64,000 nucleotides of DNA from Roseiarcus sp963822215 (GTDB taxonomy: Bacteria; Pseudomonadota; Alphaproteobacteria; Rhizobiales; Beijerinckiaceae): contig CAWGGX010000006.1 of NCBI GenBank assembly GCA_963822215.1, positions 682,001 through 746,000 on the forward strand, given 5' to 3'. The translations under genes were made by a program, and so were the position numbers. Shown in pieces: positions 1 to 9,459 of this stretch. The notes below the pieces were generated by a model. It searched no databases. It saw only the letters and a list, made by a program, of their open reading frames with translations, and was not told the origin of the DNA. How positions within the stretch are numbered: position 1 is the first letter of the stretch; each line of letters starts with the position of its first letter.

Positions 1-980
1 ATACCGCGCTCAAGTACCGCGTCAACATCCAGAACTTCCGGCTTGGCGGCCTACTGCAGGTTGGCGGCTACAACTGGGGCAATGGCACGCAGGGCATTTA
101 TCAGGGTCAGGTCGGCGGAGACTTCAACTTCCCGAGCGGCGGGGTCCTCTCGATCGACGGAACCGCGAGCTTCGCCAAAGACGCGGTGAACCTCAGTACG
201 GCGGGCACGCTCACCCAGTGCTCCACGTTTACCAAGGGTCCCTTGGCAGGCGAGACCGGTTGCTCCGACAGCGTCCCGGCTAACTATAACGGTTCGGATT
301 TCGCGGCGACGGTGTCGAACAACATAGGCTTTATGCTGAACACCAAGTACAAGTGGCAGGCCTGGACGTTCTACGCCTCCTACCAATATATCCGGCAGCA
401 GAATCCCAGCGACTACTACGGGAACGGGTTTGAGACGATGGGCTATTTTAATGTCCCCGGAACAATCCCAGAATTTAACGTGCCGGGATCGCTAGCAAGC
501 AAGCTAAAGCTGACGACGCAGTGGTATATCAACAACAACTATAACATTCCTCGCGTCGCGAACGTCTTCTGGGTTGGCGCCAAGTACTCGGTTCCGGATG
601 ACTGGATGCACGGCTGGGGCGCGGCCGACCTGATCGGCGCGTACTATTGGCTGGGACAGAACGACTACAACTACTCCGTCAACTCGCTGGGCGTGACCTT
701 GCCGGCGGCTTGCACCACCACCACGACCGCCACGACCATCGGCAACGGCGTCATCAACAACGTCATGCCCAACGGCGCGGGATTCTCCATCACCCGCCTC
801 AACAGCGGCAAGTGCGCCGGTTCGACGGACTTCATCTCGGCGCTCATCGACTGGCGTCCGGTCAAGCGCATGGACGTCTACGCCGGCGTGATGGTGTCCA
901 ACGTTTATGGCGGTCTGGCGAACGGCTACTTCGCGACCCAGACGATCAACCCGACCGCGGGCATCCGCATCAAGTTCTGA
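1..980 (+). CDS. Porin, C-terminal part (gene enters from the left edge)
   Basis: The reading frame is open from base 3 to the stop at 978-980, so only the last 325 or so residues are present. The sequence has the look of an outer-membrane barrel: alternating short hydrophobic/aromatic strands (for example LTLINA-type strands are absent but GLLQVGGYNWG and FYASYQYIRQQ are present), Gly/Asn-rich loops, no transmembrane helix, and a C-terminal phenylalanine in GIRIKF, the usual signal for the barrel assembly machinery. A Cys pair sits in the loop near residues 75-90 and another near 230-265. Similar porin-like proteins of 450-550 residues are frequent in Hyphomicrobiales. The leader is outside the window. 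A general diffusion or small-solute role is inferred from family only. Confidence 0.75.
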   Translation, partial: TALKYRVNIQNFRLGGLLQVGGYNWGNGTQGIYQGQVGGDFNFPSGGVLSIDGTASFAKDAVNLSTAGTLTQCSTFTKGPLAGETGCSDSVPANYNGSDFAATVSNNIGFMLNTKYKWQAWTFYASYQYIRQQNPSDYYGNGFETMGYFNVPGTIPEFNVPGSLASKLKLTTQWYINNNYNIPRVANVFWVGAKYSVPDDWMHGWGAADLIGAYYWLGQNDYNYSVNSLGVTLPAACTTTTTATTIGNGVINNVMPNGAGFSITRLNSGKCAGSTDFISALIDWRPVKRMDVYAGVMVSNVYGGLANGYFATQTINPTAGIRIKF

Positions 981-1501
981 CGCTTATGCGACCGGACGAT
1001 TGGGCGGTGTGCGTCTCGCCCGGTCGCTCCATCTCGCCGCGCTGAAGTCACGCGCGAAGGGGCGCACGGTTTCCGCAGCGACTTGCCGTAGGCGTGCAAG
1101 AGCCGCTCGTGGGGATCGGCGGTGAGGAACCGACGAGGCTCGCTAGCGGAGCGACGGGCGGATACGGAGCGCGGCCTCGCTCTTGTCAGGCGGCTTGGCA
1201 GCAAGCCGACTGGCGACAAAGCCGAGCAGATGGTTGCGCTCGGGCTCGGAAAGCGTTCCTCCCCCTAACCCCAGCCGTAGAATTTCGGTCGGCAAGTCGC
1301 GTGCGATGATGAGGCAGGCGAGAGGCGTTGTCGCGCCGTCGCCCCCTGCTCTTGTCGCCTCGGTTGCAGGCGCGCCCGGAGAAGAATATCTCGCGTACGG
1401 TCTCCTTTGGGGGGCACCGCCCGACAAGGAAGATCCCGATGATCCGCATGGCAATTACCCACCCCCTTGCCATGAGGCTCGATCTCTGAATCCATGGCGC
1501 G
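981..1501. other. Intergenic, no gene recognised
   Basis: About 520 bases between the porin and the IS66 remnant. All frames give arginine-rich, low-complexity shadows and no family is recognisable. The upstream tnpA and tnpB genes expected before an IS66 transposase are not visible, so the left part of that element has been lost or has diverged beyond recognition. Confidence 0.5.
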
Positions 1502-1970
1502 ATGGACCGCAGTGATTTGCAGCAACTCAGCAAAGAGCAGTTGATCGAGTTGGTGCTGCGGCTCCAGCGGCCCGACAAGACTTCGCGCACGTCGTCCAAG
1601 CCCCCTTCGACGGACAAAAAGGAGAAGCGCGAGAACTCTCGACCCGGCGGAGCGAAGGCCGGACATGAGCCGCACAACCGTCGGTTGGCGGACGATCCCG
1701 ACGAATTTCGCGACCACATGCCGAGCATTTGCGGGCAGTGCGGCGGAGTTTTCCGTTGGACGCCCAGAAGGACTTGATCGGCGAATACGATGAGATCGAG
1801 ATCCCGCCGGTCAAGCCGCATGTCATCCGCCACCGTCGCTTCGCCTGCCGATGCGCGCATTGCGGCGTCGCGGCGAAAGCGCCGGCGCCCGCGGTCGCAA
1901 CGACAACGCCGTTTGGACCGCGCATCCATGCGTTGGCGATTTATCTCAAGGGTTTCCAGGCGCTGTCTTA
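1502..1970 (+). pseudogene. IS66-family transposase (TnpC), N-terminal half, frameshifted and interrupted
   Basis: The start MDRSDLQQLSKEQLIELVLR followed by the Lys/Arg-rich linker and the zinc-finger region (CGQCGG, later CRCAHCG) is typical of the IS66 TnpC N-terminus. The frame shifts once near 1745-1760, where the finger runs from CGQCGGVF into FPLDAQKDLIGEYDEIEIPP of the next frame. The reading stops being IS66 after HALAIYLKGFQALS at 1970, where an IS701-like element begins. The protein resumes at 4472 with YERLRALFGDAFGLSVSEGA, which is exactly the next stretch of the family. The gene is dead through both the indel and the insertion. Confidence 0.9.
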
Positions 1971-3533
1971 GCTCGACTTTCCGCAATTTTGGACGGGAAG
2001 AGGCTGATTGATGGCGCGGTATATCGCGACGCGAGGGATAGGCGCGGATAGGTCCGCCGTCTGGCCTCGATCCGGTTGGCGTTCGCAGGACTCTTGCGCG
2101 ATGGTGGCGACTCGATTCTACGGCTGCGATGAGCCTGATTCTCTCCGCGGTCCCGTCCGTCGTTCCCGAGGCGCCAGCGATCCTCGCGACCTGGTTGGCC
2201 GTGTTTCGGCCTTGCTTCACCGCGCCCGTCTGGAGCCGCGTGCTGGTGTTGGTCGCCGGCGCCGTTCTGTCGCCGGGCAAGCGCACCATCACCCAGGCCT
2301 TGCGCGTCATGGGCTTGGCGGACCAGCCTGGGTTCCGTCGCTACCACGAGGCGCTCAGCCGAGCGCGCTGGGATTCGCGCGAGGTGGCGCGCAGGCTGCT
2401 GATGCACCTACTCGCGGTGCTCTGGCCAAGCGGCGAGGTCGTTATCGCGATCGACGACACGATCGAGCGGCGCTGGGGCGCCAAGATCAAGGCCCGAGGA
2501 ATCTACCGTGACCCGGTTCGGTCGTCGCGAGGGATGTTTGTGAAAACCAGCGGTCTGCGTTGGTTGTCGTTGGCCGTAATGTCGCCGATTCCCTTCGCGG
2601 GGAAGCGCTGGGCGCTGCCGTTTCTGACCGTGCTGGCGCCCTCGGCCCGATGGAGCGAGGCGCAAGGCAAGCGGCACAAGACCCTGACCGACCGCGCCCG
2701 TCAGGCCATTTTGCAGGCCAAACGTTGGTTGGCGGATCGCTCGGTCGTCGTGGTCGCCGACAGTAGCTTCGCCGCGTTGGAGTTGATCGCCGCCGTGCGC
2801 GACCACGTCTGCCTGATCACCCGCCTGCGTCTGGACGCCAACTTGTTCGAGCCCGCCCCCGAGCGCCGACCGGGCCAACGCGGCCGGCCGCCGCTGAAGG
2901 GCAAACCCTTCCCCAAACTCAGCGCCGTGCTGACCGATCCCAAAACCATATGGACCCGCGTGACCATGAGCGAATGGTACGGCGGCCAGACCCGCGAACT
3001 CGAGTACGTTTCCGGCGTCGCGGTCTGGTACAAGAGCGGCCTGCCTCCGGCCAAGATCCGTTGGATCCTCGTGCGCGACCCCACCGGCGAGCGCGAGCCA
3101 CAGGCGTTTCTTTGCACTGATGCGAACCGTGAACCCGAGGCGGTCCTGTGTCTCTTCGTGTTCCGCTGGCGGATCGAGACCACGTTCCAAGAGGTCCGCG
3201 AGCACCTCGGCGTCGAGACGCAGCGCCAGTGGTCCGACTTGGCGATACTGCGAACGACACCGGCGTTACTTGGTTTATACTCACTAATAACACTATGGGC
3301 ACACGGATTAGCGACCGCGCGGAGCGCCGCCGTCCAACCTCATGCCGCGGCTTGGTACGAAAAGTCCCAACCCACCTTCAGCGACGCGATTGCGGCCGTT
3401 CGCCACGTTCTTTGGATGCCGGAGGATTTTTCGATCTCCCGGCGCCAAGCCGAAACCGTCGAAATTCCCGCGCGCCTGCTTCAACAACTCGTAGAGACTC
3501 TATCCCTAGCGGCGTGAAATGCGGAAAGTCGAG
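1971..3533 (+). mobile_element. IS701-like element inserted in the IS66 transposase gene
   Basis: The ends are inverted repeats: GCTCGACTTTCCGCA at the left and its complement ending at 3533/3534. The 4-bp sequence CTTA flanks both sides (1967-1970 and 3534-3537) and matches the uninterrupted IS66 reading, so this is a clean insertion with target duplication. It carries one intact transposase gene. Its right-hand target repeat was later used by the neighbouring IS5 element. Confidence 0.85.
2129..3517 (+). CDS. Transposase, IS701/IS4-like DDE superfamily
   Basis: A 462-residue DDE transposase that moves the surrounding element. Visible are the first catalytic region IAIDDTIERRWG (about residue 110), a second acidic residue in VVVVADSSFAAL (about 210), and the C-terminal RWRIETTFQEVREHLG signature (about 348) with the last glutamate, in the order expected of the IS4/IS701 RNase-H fold. 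Length is normal for the group. The ATG at 2129 is inside the element and no internal stop is present, so the protein could be active. The exact family (IS701 versus another IS4-superfamily branch) is my recognition, not a search result. Confidence 0.85.
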   Translation: MSLILSAVPSVVPEAPAILATWLAVFRPCFTAPVWSRVLVLVAGAVLSPGKRTITQALRVMGLADQPGFRRYHEALSRARWDSREVARRLLMHLLAVLWPSGEVVIAIDDTIERRWGAKIKARGIYRDPVRSSRGMFVKTSGLRWLSLAVMSPIPFAGKRWALPFLTVLAPSARWSEAQGKRHKTLTDRARQAILQAKRWLADRSVVVVADSSFAALELIAAVRDHVCLITRLRLDANLFEPAPERRPGQRGRPPLKGKPFPKLSAVLTDPKTIWTRVTMSEWYGGQTRELEYVSGVAVWYKSGLPPAKIRWILVRDPTGEREPQAFLCTDANREPEAVLCLFVFRWRIETTFQEVREHLGVETQRQWSDLAILRTTPALLGLYSLITLWAHGLATARSAAVQPHAAAWYEKSQPTFSDAIAAVRHVLWMPEDFSISRRQAETVEIPARLLQQLVETLSLAA

Positions 3534-3537
3534 CTTA

Positions 3538-4470
3538 GAGTCCGTCCACAAAGTCTATCAAGGATTGCAGAGCTTTCGTGCCATGAGGCGGATGGAGGCA
3601 AGTTGCAGGAAGGCCAGCGCGTTGCAGGTCCGGTTTTCAAGATCCTTGGCAAGACGTCGGCAGCGGTTCAGCCAGGCAAACGTACGCTCAACCACCCAGC
3701 GGCGCGGGAGAACGACGAACCCCTTGGCGGCGTCCGAGCGTTTGACGATCTCGACCTCGACCCCCGCGAGAAAGATGGCGGTCGCCTGTTCGAAGACTGG
3801 CCCTTGGTAGCCGCCGTCAGCGAAGATCTTCCGCAGGAATGGATAAAGCCCGAACAAAGTTGAAATCAGCAGCACGCCGCCATCGCGATCCTGGATATCC
3901 GCGGGGTGAACGATCGCGTGCATCAGCAAGCCTTCGGTGTCGACCAGGATATGCCGTTTCTTCCCCTTGATCTTCTTCCCTGCATCATAGCCATGCGGGT
4001 CAATTTGGTCCCCCCTTTTTCGGCGCTCTTCACGCTCTGGCTGTCGATGATGCAGGCCGTGGGGCTGGCCTCGCGTTCCAGTCTTTCGCGGCACGCGACA
4101 TACAAAGCGTAGTGCATCCGATCGATCACACCGTGATGAGTCCACAGATCAAAATAGCTGAACAAGGTGCTCTTCGGCGGCAGATCTTTCGGCACGTAGC
4201 GCCACTGGCAACCCGTGCTCAGTACATACATCAGACCGTTGACAACCTCGCGCATATCCACCGATCGCCTCCGCCCACCCCGCTTGGCCGGCGGAATGAG
4301 CGGTTCGACCAGCGCCCACTCCTCATCCGTCAGGTCGCTTGGGTAGCGGAGATGGTCGCGGTTGTAGCGAGGGCGGTTTTCCGGCGTCCACATCGGCGGT
4401 CTCTCCTGACGAGCGACCCTCCTTGAATCACAACCGATTCCAACGATTCAACAAGTTTTTGGACGGACAC
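3538..4470 (-). mobile_element. IS5-family (IS427 group) element
   Basis: The terminal inverted repeats are GAGTCCGTCCACAAAGTC at the left and GTGTCCGTCCAAAAACTT (complement) at the right. A 3-bp TTA flanks both ends (3535-3537 and 4471-4473), the target size usual for IS427-type elements. The left TTA lies within the right target repeat of the IS701-like element, so this insertion came later. After the right TTA the IS66 reading frame continues at once. Confidence 0.88.
3558..4393 (-). CDS. IS5-family transposase in two overlapping frames
   Basis: The upstream frame (4393 down to 3923) starts with MWTPENRPRYNRDHLRYPSD and carries the SDLTDEEWALVEPLIP signature and the first aspartate in ACIIDSQSVKSAEKGG. 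The downstream frame continues with DPHGYDAGKKIKGKKRHILV, then VFADGGYQG-type and ERTFAWLNRCRRLAKD motifs with the remaining catalytic residues, ending at 3558. The two join at a run of A and G (A5G6) by a -1 shift. IS427-group transposases are often made by programmed frameshifting, so this may be functional; a plain one-base indel cannot be excluded. Confidence 0.85.
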
Positions 4471-4471
4471 T

Positions 4472-5281
4472 TATGAACGACTGCGCGCCCTGTTCGGCGA
4501 TGCATTCGGGCTGAGCGTGAGCGAGGGCGCGCTGATGAACATGTTCATCCGCTCGCATCCCCGGTTCGAGATCGAGGCCGAGAAGGCGAAGGCCATTGTT
4601 CGCGCCGCTCAGGTTGTCGCCAGCGATGAAACCGGCGTTCGGATCGAAGCGACGAATTCCTATCACTGGGTTTTCCACTGCAAGGACGCGGTCGTGCATC
4701 AGCCTGATTATTCCCGCGCCGCCCGCGTCGTGGACGAGATGATGGACGGGCATGTGCCGAAAGTCTGGATATCGGATCGCTATTCCGCCCAGCAAAAGCA
4801 CGGCGAGCGGCATCAAACCTGTCTTGCTCATCTGGCCCGCGACACCGCTTTCGCGTTCGAGCACGGCTCCGATGATCTGCCCTTCCGGTTCAAGCTTTGG
4901 CTTGGCAAGGCGTTCGACCTCGCTCGAACCATCGCCGATTTCGCCGCCTCGACGCTTGCGAGGAAGAAGCGAGAACTGGAAAAACAGCTCGAAACGCTTC
5001 TGGCCGCGCCGACCGGATGCGACCTCGCCAGGGAACTGCAAGCCAAAATCGGGCGCGCGCGAGACCAGCTTCTGACCTTTTGCGACTATCCAGGCGAGGT
5101 CGACGTCACCAACAATACATCGGAGCGCAAACTCCGCCCCTGCGTGATCCAGCGAAAAGTCACAAACGGCTACCTAGCCATGTGGGCCGCAGAAGCCGAA
5201 GCCGACGTGCGAACAACAATCGACACCGCACGGCTCCACGGCGCCAACCCATTCAACGTGATCGTCAACGTCCTGGCTTGA
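4472..5281 (+). pseudogene. IS66-family transposase (TnpC), C-terminal half
   Basis: This resumes the frame lost at 1970 (YERLRALFGD, ALMNMFIRSHPRF, VVASDETGVRIEA, DRYSAQQKHG, CLAHLARDTAFAFE, NNTSERKLRPCVIQRKVTNG), which are standard IS66 core motifs with the DDE residues in ASDETG, ISDRYS and NNTSERKLRP. The stop is at 5279-5281. The half is itself open, but it lacks the DNA-binding N-terminus because 2.5 kb of other IS elements separate the two parts. Confidence 0.92.
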
Positions 5282-5338
5282 GCAGCCCGCTCATCGCAAA
5301 ATCAGACCCCATCACCTGGGTGTGGGTAATTGCTCCGC

Positions 5339-5761
5339 ATGCGCTTTGTTCTGGCCGCCTTCCTTGCTCTCACCGTCTCGCTCGCGCACGGGGCTGGCTT
5401 CCAACGTATAGATGTTCCGGCCGACGGGGTGCTGCCGGCGCTGAAAGGAGCGGTCTGGTATCCGTGCGCGGAACCGACCAGCGACCTGACGCTTGGTCCT
5501 TTCGTTCTGTCTGTCACGAAGGACTGTCCGATAACGGGCGAGCGCTTGCCTCTTGTCATCATCTCCCACGGCAGGACGGGTAGCTACATTGGCCACCGTG
5601 ATACGGCGGAGGCGCTGGCGAACGCCGGATTCGTCGTCGTCGCCATCAATCATCCCGGCGACAACGCGCTGGACAAGGGCCGCTCGTCTTTCGGACACTC
5701 ACCTGCTCGGTTTCATCCGAACTTTTCATCCGACGCTCACCACCTGTCGACGGCGGTCTGA
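5339..5761 (+). pseudogene. Secreted alpha/beta hydrolase of the dienelactone-hydrolase type, truncated
   Basis: The ORF starts with a clear signal peptide (MRFVLAAFLALTVSLAHG, cleavage after AHGA) and continues with LPLVIISHGRTGSYIGHRDT and ANAGFVVVAINHPGDNA. These are the oxyanion-side HG motif and the following strand of predicted dienelactone hydrolases (COG4188-like). Family members have roughly 330-370 residues; here the frame ends after 140 without the nucleophile elbow, aspartate or histidine. It directly follows the IS66 remnant, so truncation probably accompanied IS activity. It cannot be a working hydrolase. Confidence 0.7.
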
Positions 5762-6137
5762 ATCCGCGTTTATTCGGCGGCGGGAGCGTTTTGGACTGAG
5801 CGCAGCGGGTTTTCCCGATGGTCCATAGGGGGATCGGTCCCGAAGCGCGACGCGATCAGCGCGCAGCGAAGCGCAGGGGACGGATCCCTGTGGACCCTAT
5901 CGGGTCAATCCGCGGGTGGGTCTTACGAAGGATTTTCGGGCGGCGCTCGAGCGCTGACAGAGCCGTGCGGCTGACGCTAAAGTCCCTGTCGATCATTGGA
6001 CCGGGCGCGGCGCCGACGGAACTTGGCAGTGACCTCGGCGCCGCGCCCCACACCGTGCCGGAACACGATTGCAGGGGCATAATGGCGCCGGACGCGGATC
6101 GCGTCCACGGGTTGAAGGTGGCCTCGGGGGCGGTTGC
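5762..6137. other. Intergenic, no gene recognised
   Basis: About 375 bases downstream of the truncated hydrolase. Translations in all frames are arginine/alanine-rich with no family signature, and no hairpin with a T-run is obvious. Confidence 0.4.
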
Positions 6138-6330
6138 GATCTCTACGACAGCGGCAGCGGCCGCTTCTTCCTCTGCGTCCTCTGCCGCCAGCAGGTCCTG
6201 ATTTGCAGCCGTTGCGACCGGGGCCAGATCTACTGCGCCGGAAGTTGCCGCGTCGACGCCCGCCGGATGCGGCGTCGGGAGACCGCGAGGCGCTATCAGT
6301 GCAGCCGGAGCGGCGGTCGCCGCCAGACTA
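6138..6330 (+). pseudogene. Cysteine-rich small protein remnant of a type seen near mobile DNA in Rhizobiales
   Basis: One frame reads GRFFLCVLCRQQVLICSRC and DRGQIYCAGSC, followed by an Arg-rich helix RRMRRRETARRYQ. Four CxxC-like cysteine pairs suggest a small zinc-binding protein. I recognise this pattern from short hypothetical proteins that accompany insertion sequences in Rhizobiales genomes, from memory only. No convincing start codon with a ribosome binding site precedes it, and the C-terminus runs into unrelated sequence, so it is scored as a remnant. Function unknown. Confidence 0.45.
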
Positions 6331-6754
6331 ACCGATTCGAGAATTCCCCAACCGATTCAGTCCGCTCGGATACCGCTCTAAGTGGCCCCGCAGAAGGCAG
6401 TGGCGATCAGCTGAACGTCAAAAATAGTCGACTGCACGTTTCGGTCACGCTTGTCTTTGCTGACGAAGCGAACATTTTGAGCTCATTTGTTGCGCAGAGA
6501 CGACGACCAGGAATCTGGACGATGCGCCGAACGCTGAAAGAGGCAGCGCGCAGCGGTTAATCCAATGAGAACCGCATACGTCGCTCATGCCCGTGGGGAC
6601 CAAACGTTGGGCTAGAATGATTTCATCACCTTTTAGGCGCTTAAGGGCGAAGCCCGACAAAAAAATTTCGACAATCGCCAGATTGGCAGAGGATGTCGCT
6701 GAAACAGGGTGTCGGATTCGCGTCACGGACCGAAGCCGGAGGCATTGTCGATGA
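6331..6754. other. Intergenic, no gene recognised
   Basis: About 420 bases. Several short ORFs are present on both strands, none with a family signature or a good start context. Confidence 0.4.
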
Positions 6755-8386
6755 TCAGGCAGCAATGCCGAGTTCGTGAAAGACGCCGTTCATGGCGAGT
6801 CGCAGTTGTTGGTAGTGGCAATCTATGGCTCGTGGGTTTTGTCCTCCGTGGGTGGGAGCGATTTCCTGAACGGCGGCGAGCGGCGGCTTGATGGCTTTGT
6901 CTTGGAGCGTCAGCAGGGCGGTGATCGCGCGCAGCCCGGACTGGATCGCCTCGTAACGACGCGTCGCGCCGATGCGCTGCACGATCTGTTTGCCGCGGAG
7001 TTTCTTCAGATCGTACGCCGCCTGGCGGGGACCGTAGGCGGATAGGCTCTGATCGCCGAACGCGCGAGTCTGATCGGCCAAGGTCGAGGCGGTGAAGCCC
7101 TCGGGCGAAGCCGACAGCGCGATGACGGCCTGGGCGACGCGTCGTAGGCGGGGCTTGTTGAGGTCAATCCCTCCGACCGTCGATTTGCCGACCCGCGACG
7201 GCGACGGCAGACGATCGAGCATCTCATCGCCGATGAAGCATTGATCGATGCAACTCAGCGCCTGCATGAACCTCTCCAGCATGCCCTTCAATCGGCCGAC
7301 GATTTCGGGGAATTTGTCCAGCAATCGACCGCAGTGGAACTCCCCGATATTATCGGCGACAGCCTCGATGCGAAGTACGCGTTCGCCTTTGGAATAGATC
7401 TTCAACGCCAACTTGCCGCAATGCAGCTTGAAGACCGTCAGATCATAGGTAGGTCTCTCGACCGCGACTTCCCATTCGGCCGCCTTCATGTTTCGCGGCC
7501 GGTATTTTGGCCGGCCCTTGTCGCCGAGGATCGTCTTTATCGTCTTCAGGTCCAGCGGCGCCCGGCTGCGATCGATCAACGCCTGGAACACTTGCTCCAT
7601 ACGCCCGCCGACCCCGAAGATCAGGTTTCGGCTGTACTCCATCTGATAATTGGAGAAGCGATAGCGAAACCCGCTGCGTTTCTGCTCCTCGAAGTCCATC
7701 GCGAAGCACAAACCGCAGCGATAAATCCACCGCTCGCAGACCTCGCTCAATCGCCCTATAGCCCGGGGGTCGGACAAGGTCGCTGCGATCTTCGCGAAGC
7801 CGGACGCGTCGGCGATGGCGGTGAAACAGTTGCCCTCCTTGATGAACCCGACGCCGGCCCTGCGCGCCTGACAGGCGACGTATTCATGACCGTTCAGGAT
7901 CACCTGGGCGGGAAACGGCGGATGCCCGCTGATCTTGATGGTGACATGACCCCAGTCGCGGTCGAGAATATGAAACGAGTAGTGGTTCACGTATGGCTTC
8001 TTCTTCTCCAGGTGATAATTGGCCCCGACGTGCCACACCGGCGCCTGCGCGCGACCGACTAGGATCAGAAACAAGCCTTCGCCGACCATCGTCTTCGCCA
8101 AATAGTCGCTGGCCAGGTCGTGCTTGCGCTCCCCGGCCGCACAGTCGACGACCGGAATGCCGTGCGCCTTGGCGTAGCCTCGCGCCCGCCGGCTGAACCG
8201 GCCGGCCAGCCGCATCAGATGGGCGTCATCCAGGGTTTCGTCCGATCCCGTCAGCGCCCGCCACCACACGCGGAAACCGCCCGGACTATGGCCCATCCCG
8301 AAATAGCCATTCAGAACGATGCGATCCACGCAATCGTAGCTGCCGCTCAGCAGTTCTCGATAGAGTTCGCTCAGTCCGTCCGCCAA
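6755..8386 (-). CDS. Conserved protein of unknown function, 543 aa, with a C-terminal winged-helix-like segment
   Basis: I do not recognise an annotated function. The frame is intact from a TTG at 8386 (ribosome binding site GGGGAGAG seven bases before) to the TGA at 6755. The N-terminal 120 residues hold NGYFGMGHSPGGFRVWWRAL, HLMRLAGRFSRRARGYAKA and IPVVDCAAGERKHD. The middle has VGFIKEGNCFTAI and RWIYRCGLCFAMDFEEQ. Residues about 420-500 (GFTASTLADQT, YGPRQAAYDLKKLRGKQIV, RIGATRRYEAI) look like a winged helix that reads two-domain DNA. There is no signal peptide, membrane segment or DDE triad that I can identify. It sits alone between IS remnants, which suggests transfer. An undescribed mobile-DNA-associated or DNA-processing protein is possible, but that is inference. 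Confidence 0.7.
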   Translation of the reverse strand: MADGLSELYRELLSGSYDCVDRIVLNGYFGMGHSPGGFRVWWRALTGSDETLDDAHLMRLAGRFSRRARGYAKAHGIPVVDCAAGERKHDLASDYLAKTMVGEGLFLILVGRAQAPVWHVGANYHLEKKKPYVNHYSFHILDRDWGHVTIKISGHPPFPAQVILNGHEYVACQARRAGVGFIKEGNCFTAIADASGFAKIAATLSDPRAIGRLSEVCERWIYRCGLCFAMDFEEQKRSGFRYRFSNYQMEYSRNLIFGVGGRMEQVFQALIDRSRAPLDLKTIKTILGDKGRPKYRPRNMKAAEWEVAVERPTYDLTVFKLHCGKLALKIYSKGERVLRIEAVADNIGEFHCGRLLDKFPEIVGRLKGMLERFMQALSCIDQCFIGDEMLDRLPSPSRVGKSTVGGIDLNKPRLRRVAQAVIALSASPEGFTASTLADQTRAFGDQSLSAYGPRQAAYDLKKLRGKQIVQRIGATRRYEAIQSGLRAITALLTLQDKAIKPPLAAVQEIAPTHGGQNPRAIDCHYQQLRLAMNGVFHELGIAA

Positions 8387-8848
8387 GGCCCGCTCTCCCC
8401 CACGCGACGCCGAGCGCCGCGTCTATCGGACGCGAGCATACCCCCCAACCGCGGGCATTTCGACCAACGGCGTCGCCTCCCGCAGCGGAAACTGCCCCGC
8501 AGGGGCCACTTTTCCCAGCCATGTCTAGGGAAAAGCGTAGCACTTCTAAATGGTAATGCATCTCGCGCTCCAAGGCTTAGCTCGACGGCCGCATTGCGAG
8601 CGGCTTTGTTTTCACGGGGCGCAGCATTCGCTCAGGCGGACAGATGGAAATGGAAGCGTGGTCACCGTCAAAGGAATTGGCTGCACGATCGCCATCGACG
8701 AGTGTCGCCCAACGATATTCGGACGATGAAGGATCCATTTCGCGCAGTCGGTGAACGCGAAGGAGCCGTCTCCGCATCCGTGCAGGGGACGTCGGTCGCT
8801 CAAGATGGAGGGCGCCGTGCTTCGCAATGTCGAACTGCCGCATGCCGA
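8387..8848. other. Intergenic, no gene recognised
   Basis: About 460 bases upstream of the 543-aa gene. Short ORFs on both strands lack family signatures. The immediate upstream region of the 543-aa gene must hold its promoter, but no clear -35/-10 pair stands out. Confidence 0.35.
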
Positions 8849-9181
8849 TCAAGGGATCGACGAGCAACAAGAGCGGTGCGCACCCGGATGGGTAATTCCC
8901 TGGGCATCCGCCGCGAAGGGTATGCCTTCCGTATTCGTGACATCTGCAACCGCAACCCCTGAAACGACGGCCGTAACCAACAACGAAACGGCGACCGAAA
9001 CCGTCGCGAGATCCGACAATGCCTCGGTGAAATCCGCCTGCGCGGCGAACTCTCCGTTGTCGCCATGTATGACGCTGGCGCGCGCAGGAACAGCGCCGCC
9101 CGCAGTCGCGACTGTGAACGCCGCGGCTCCGACAATCCCAGCGAATTTGTGCTTGATGTCTGTATATATGGTTATCCCCAC
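8849..9181 (-). CDS. Small hypothetical protein with two hydrophobic segments
   Basis: A 110-residue frame with a possible GTG start at 9181. The N-terminus (MGITIYTDIKHKFAGIVGAA continuing FTVATAGGAVPARAS) resembles a signal peptide or first membrane helix, and residues about 52-75 (DLATVSVAVSLLVTAVVSG) form a second hydrophobic segment. The C-terminus contains a CC pair. This organisation resembles small inner-membrane proteins, but I recognise no family and no strong ribosome binding site, so it may not be expressed. Confidence 0.35.
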   Translation of the reverse strand: MGITIYTDIKHKFAGIVGAAAFTVATAGGAVPARASVIHGDNGEFAAQADFTEALSDLATVSVAVSLLVTAVVSGVAVADVTNTEGIPFAADAQGITHPGAHRSCCSSIP

Positions 9182-9459
9182 TTGAAGATGGCCGCCGCGG
9201 AGATGTCTCGTATCTGATATCTCCAGAAGATGTATTAAGTATGACGAAAATGTAAATATTCGTTTAGTTAGCTAAAACATTTTTGGCCTGCTGGTCGTTG
9301 AATTGTATCACACAGGATCAGCGGCGTTTATCCGTGTCGTCTTACAAGCGACCACGCAATACTTGTATTTTTGCCACAATTTATTGTGGTCGTCAATATT
9401 GATAATGCCAAAGCGCTAGCTATGTGAACTGATTTGGGGTCGTCCGACCTGCAAATAAT
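9182..9459. other. AT-rich intergenic segment left of the ISL3 element
   Basis: The composition drops well below the GC level of the neighbours. A small hairpin CCACAATTTATTGTGG lies near 9374-9389. No gene is seen. This is the kind of soft AT-rich target into which the ISL3 element went. Confidence 0.4.

Noticed and set aside
1186..2310. 374-residue minus-strand frame across the IS66 remnant
   Set aside because: Arginine-rich antisense shadow of the IS66 N-terminal half and the IS701-like left end; no family signature.
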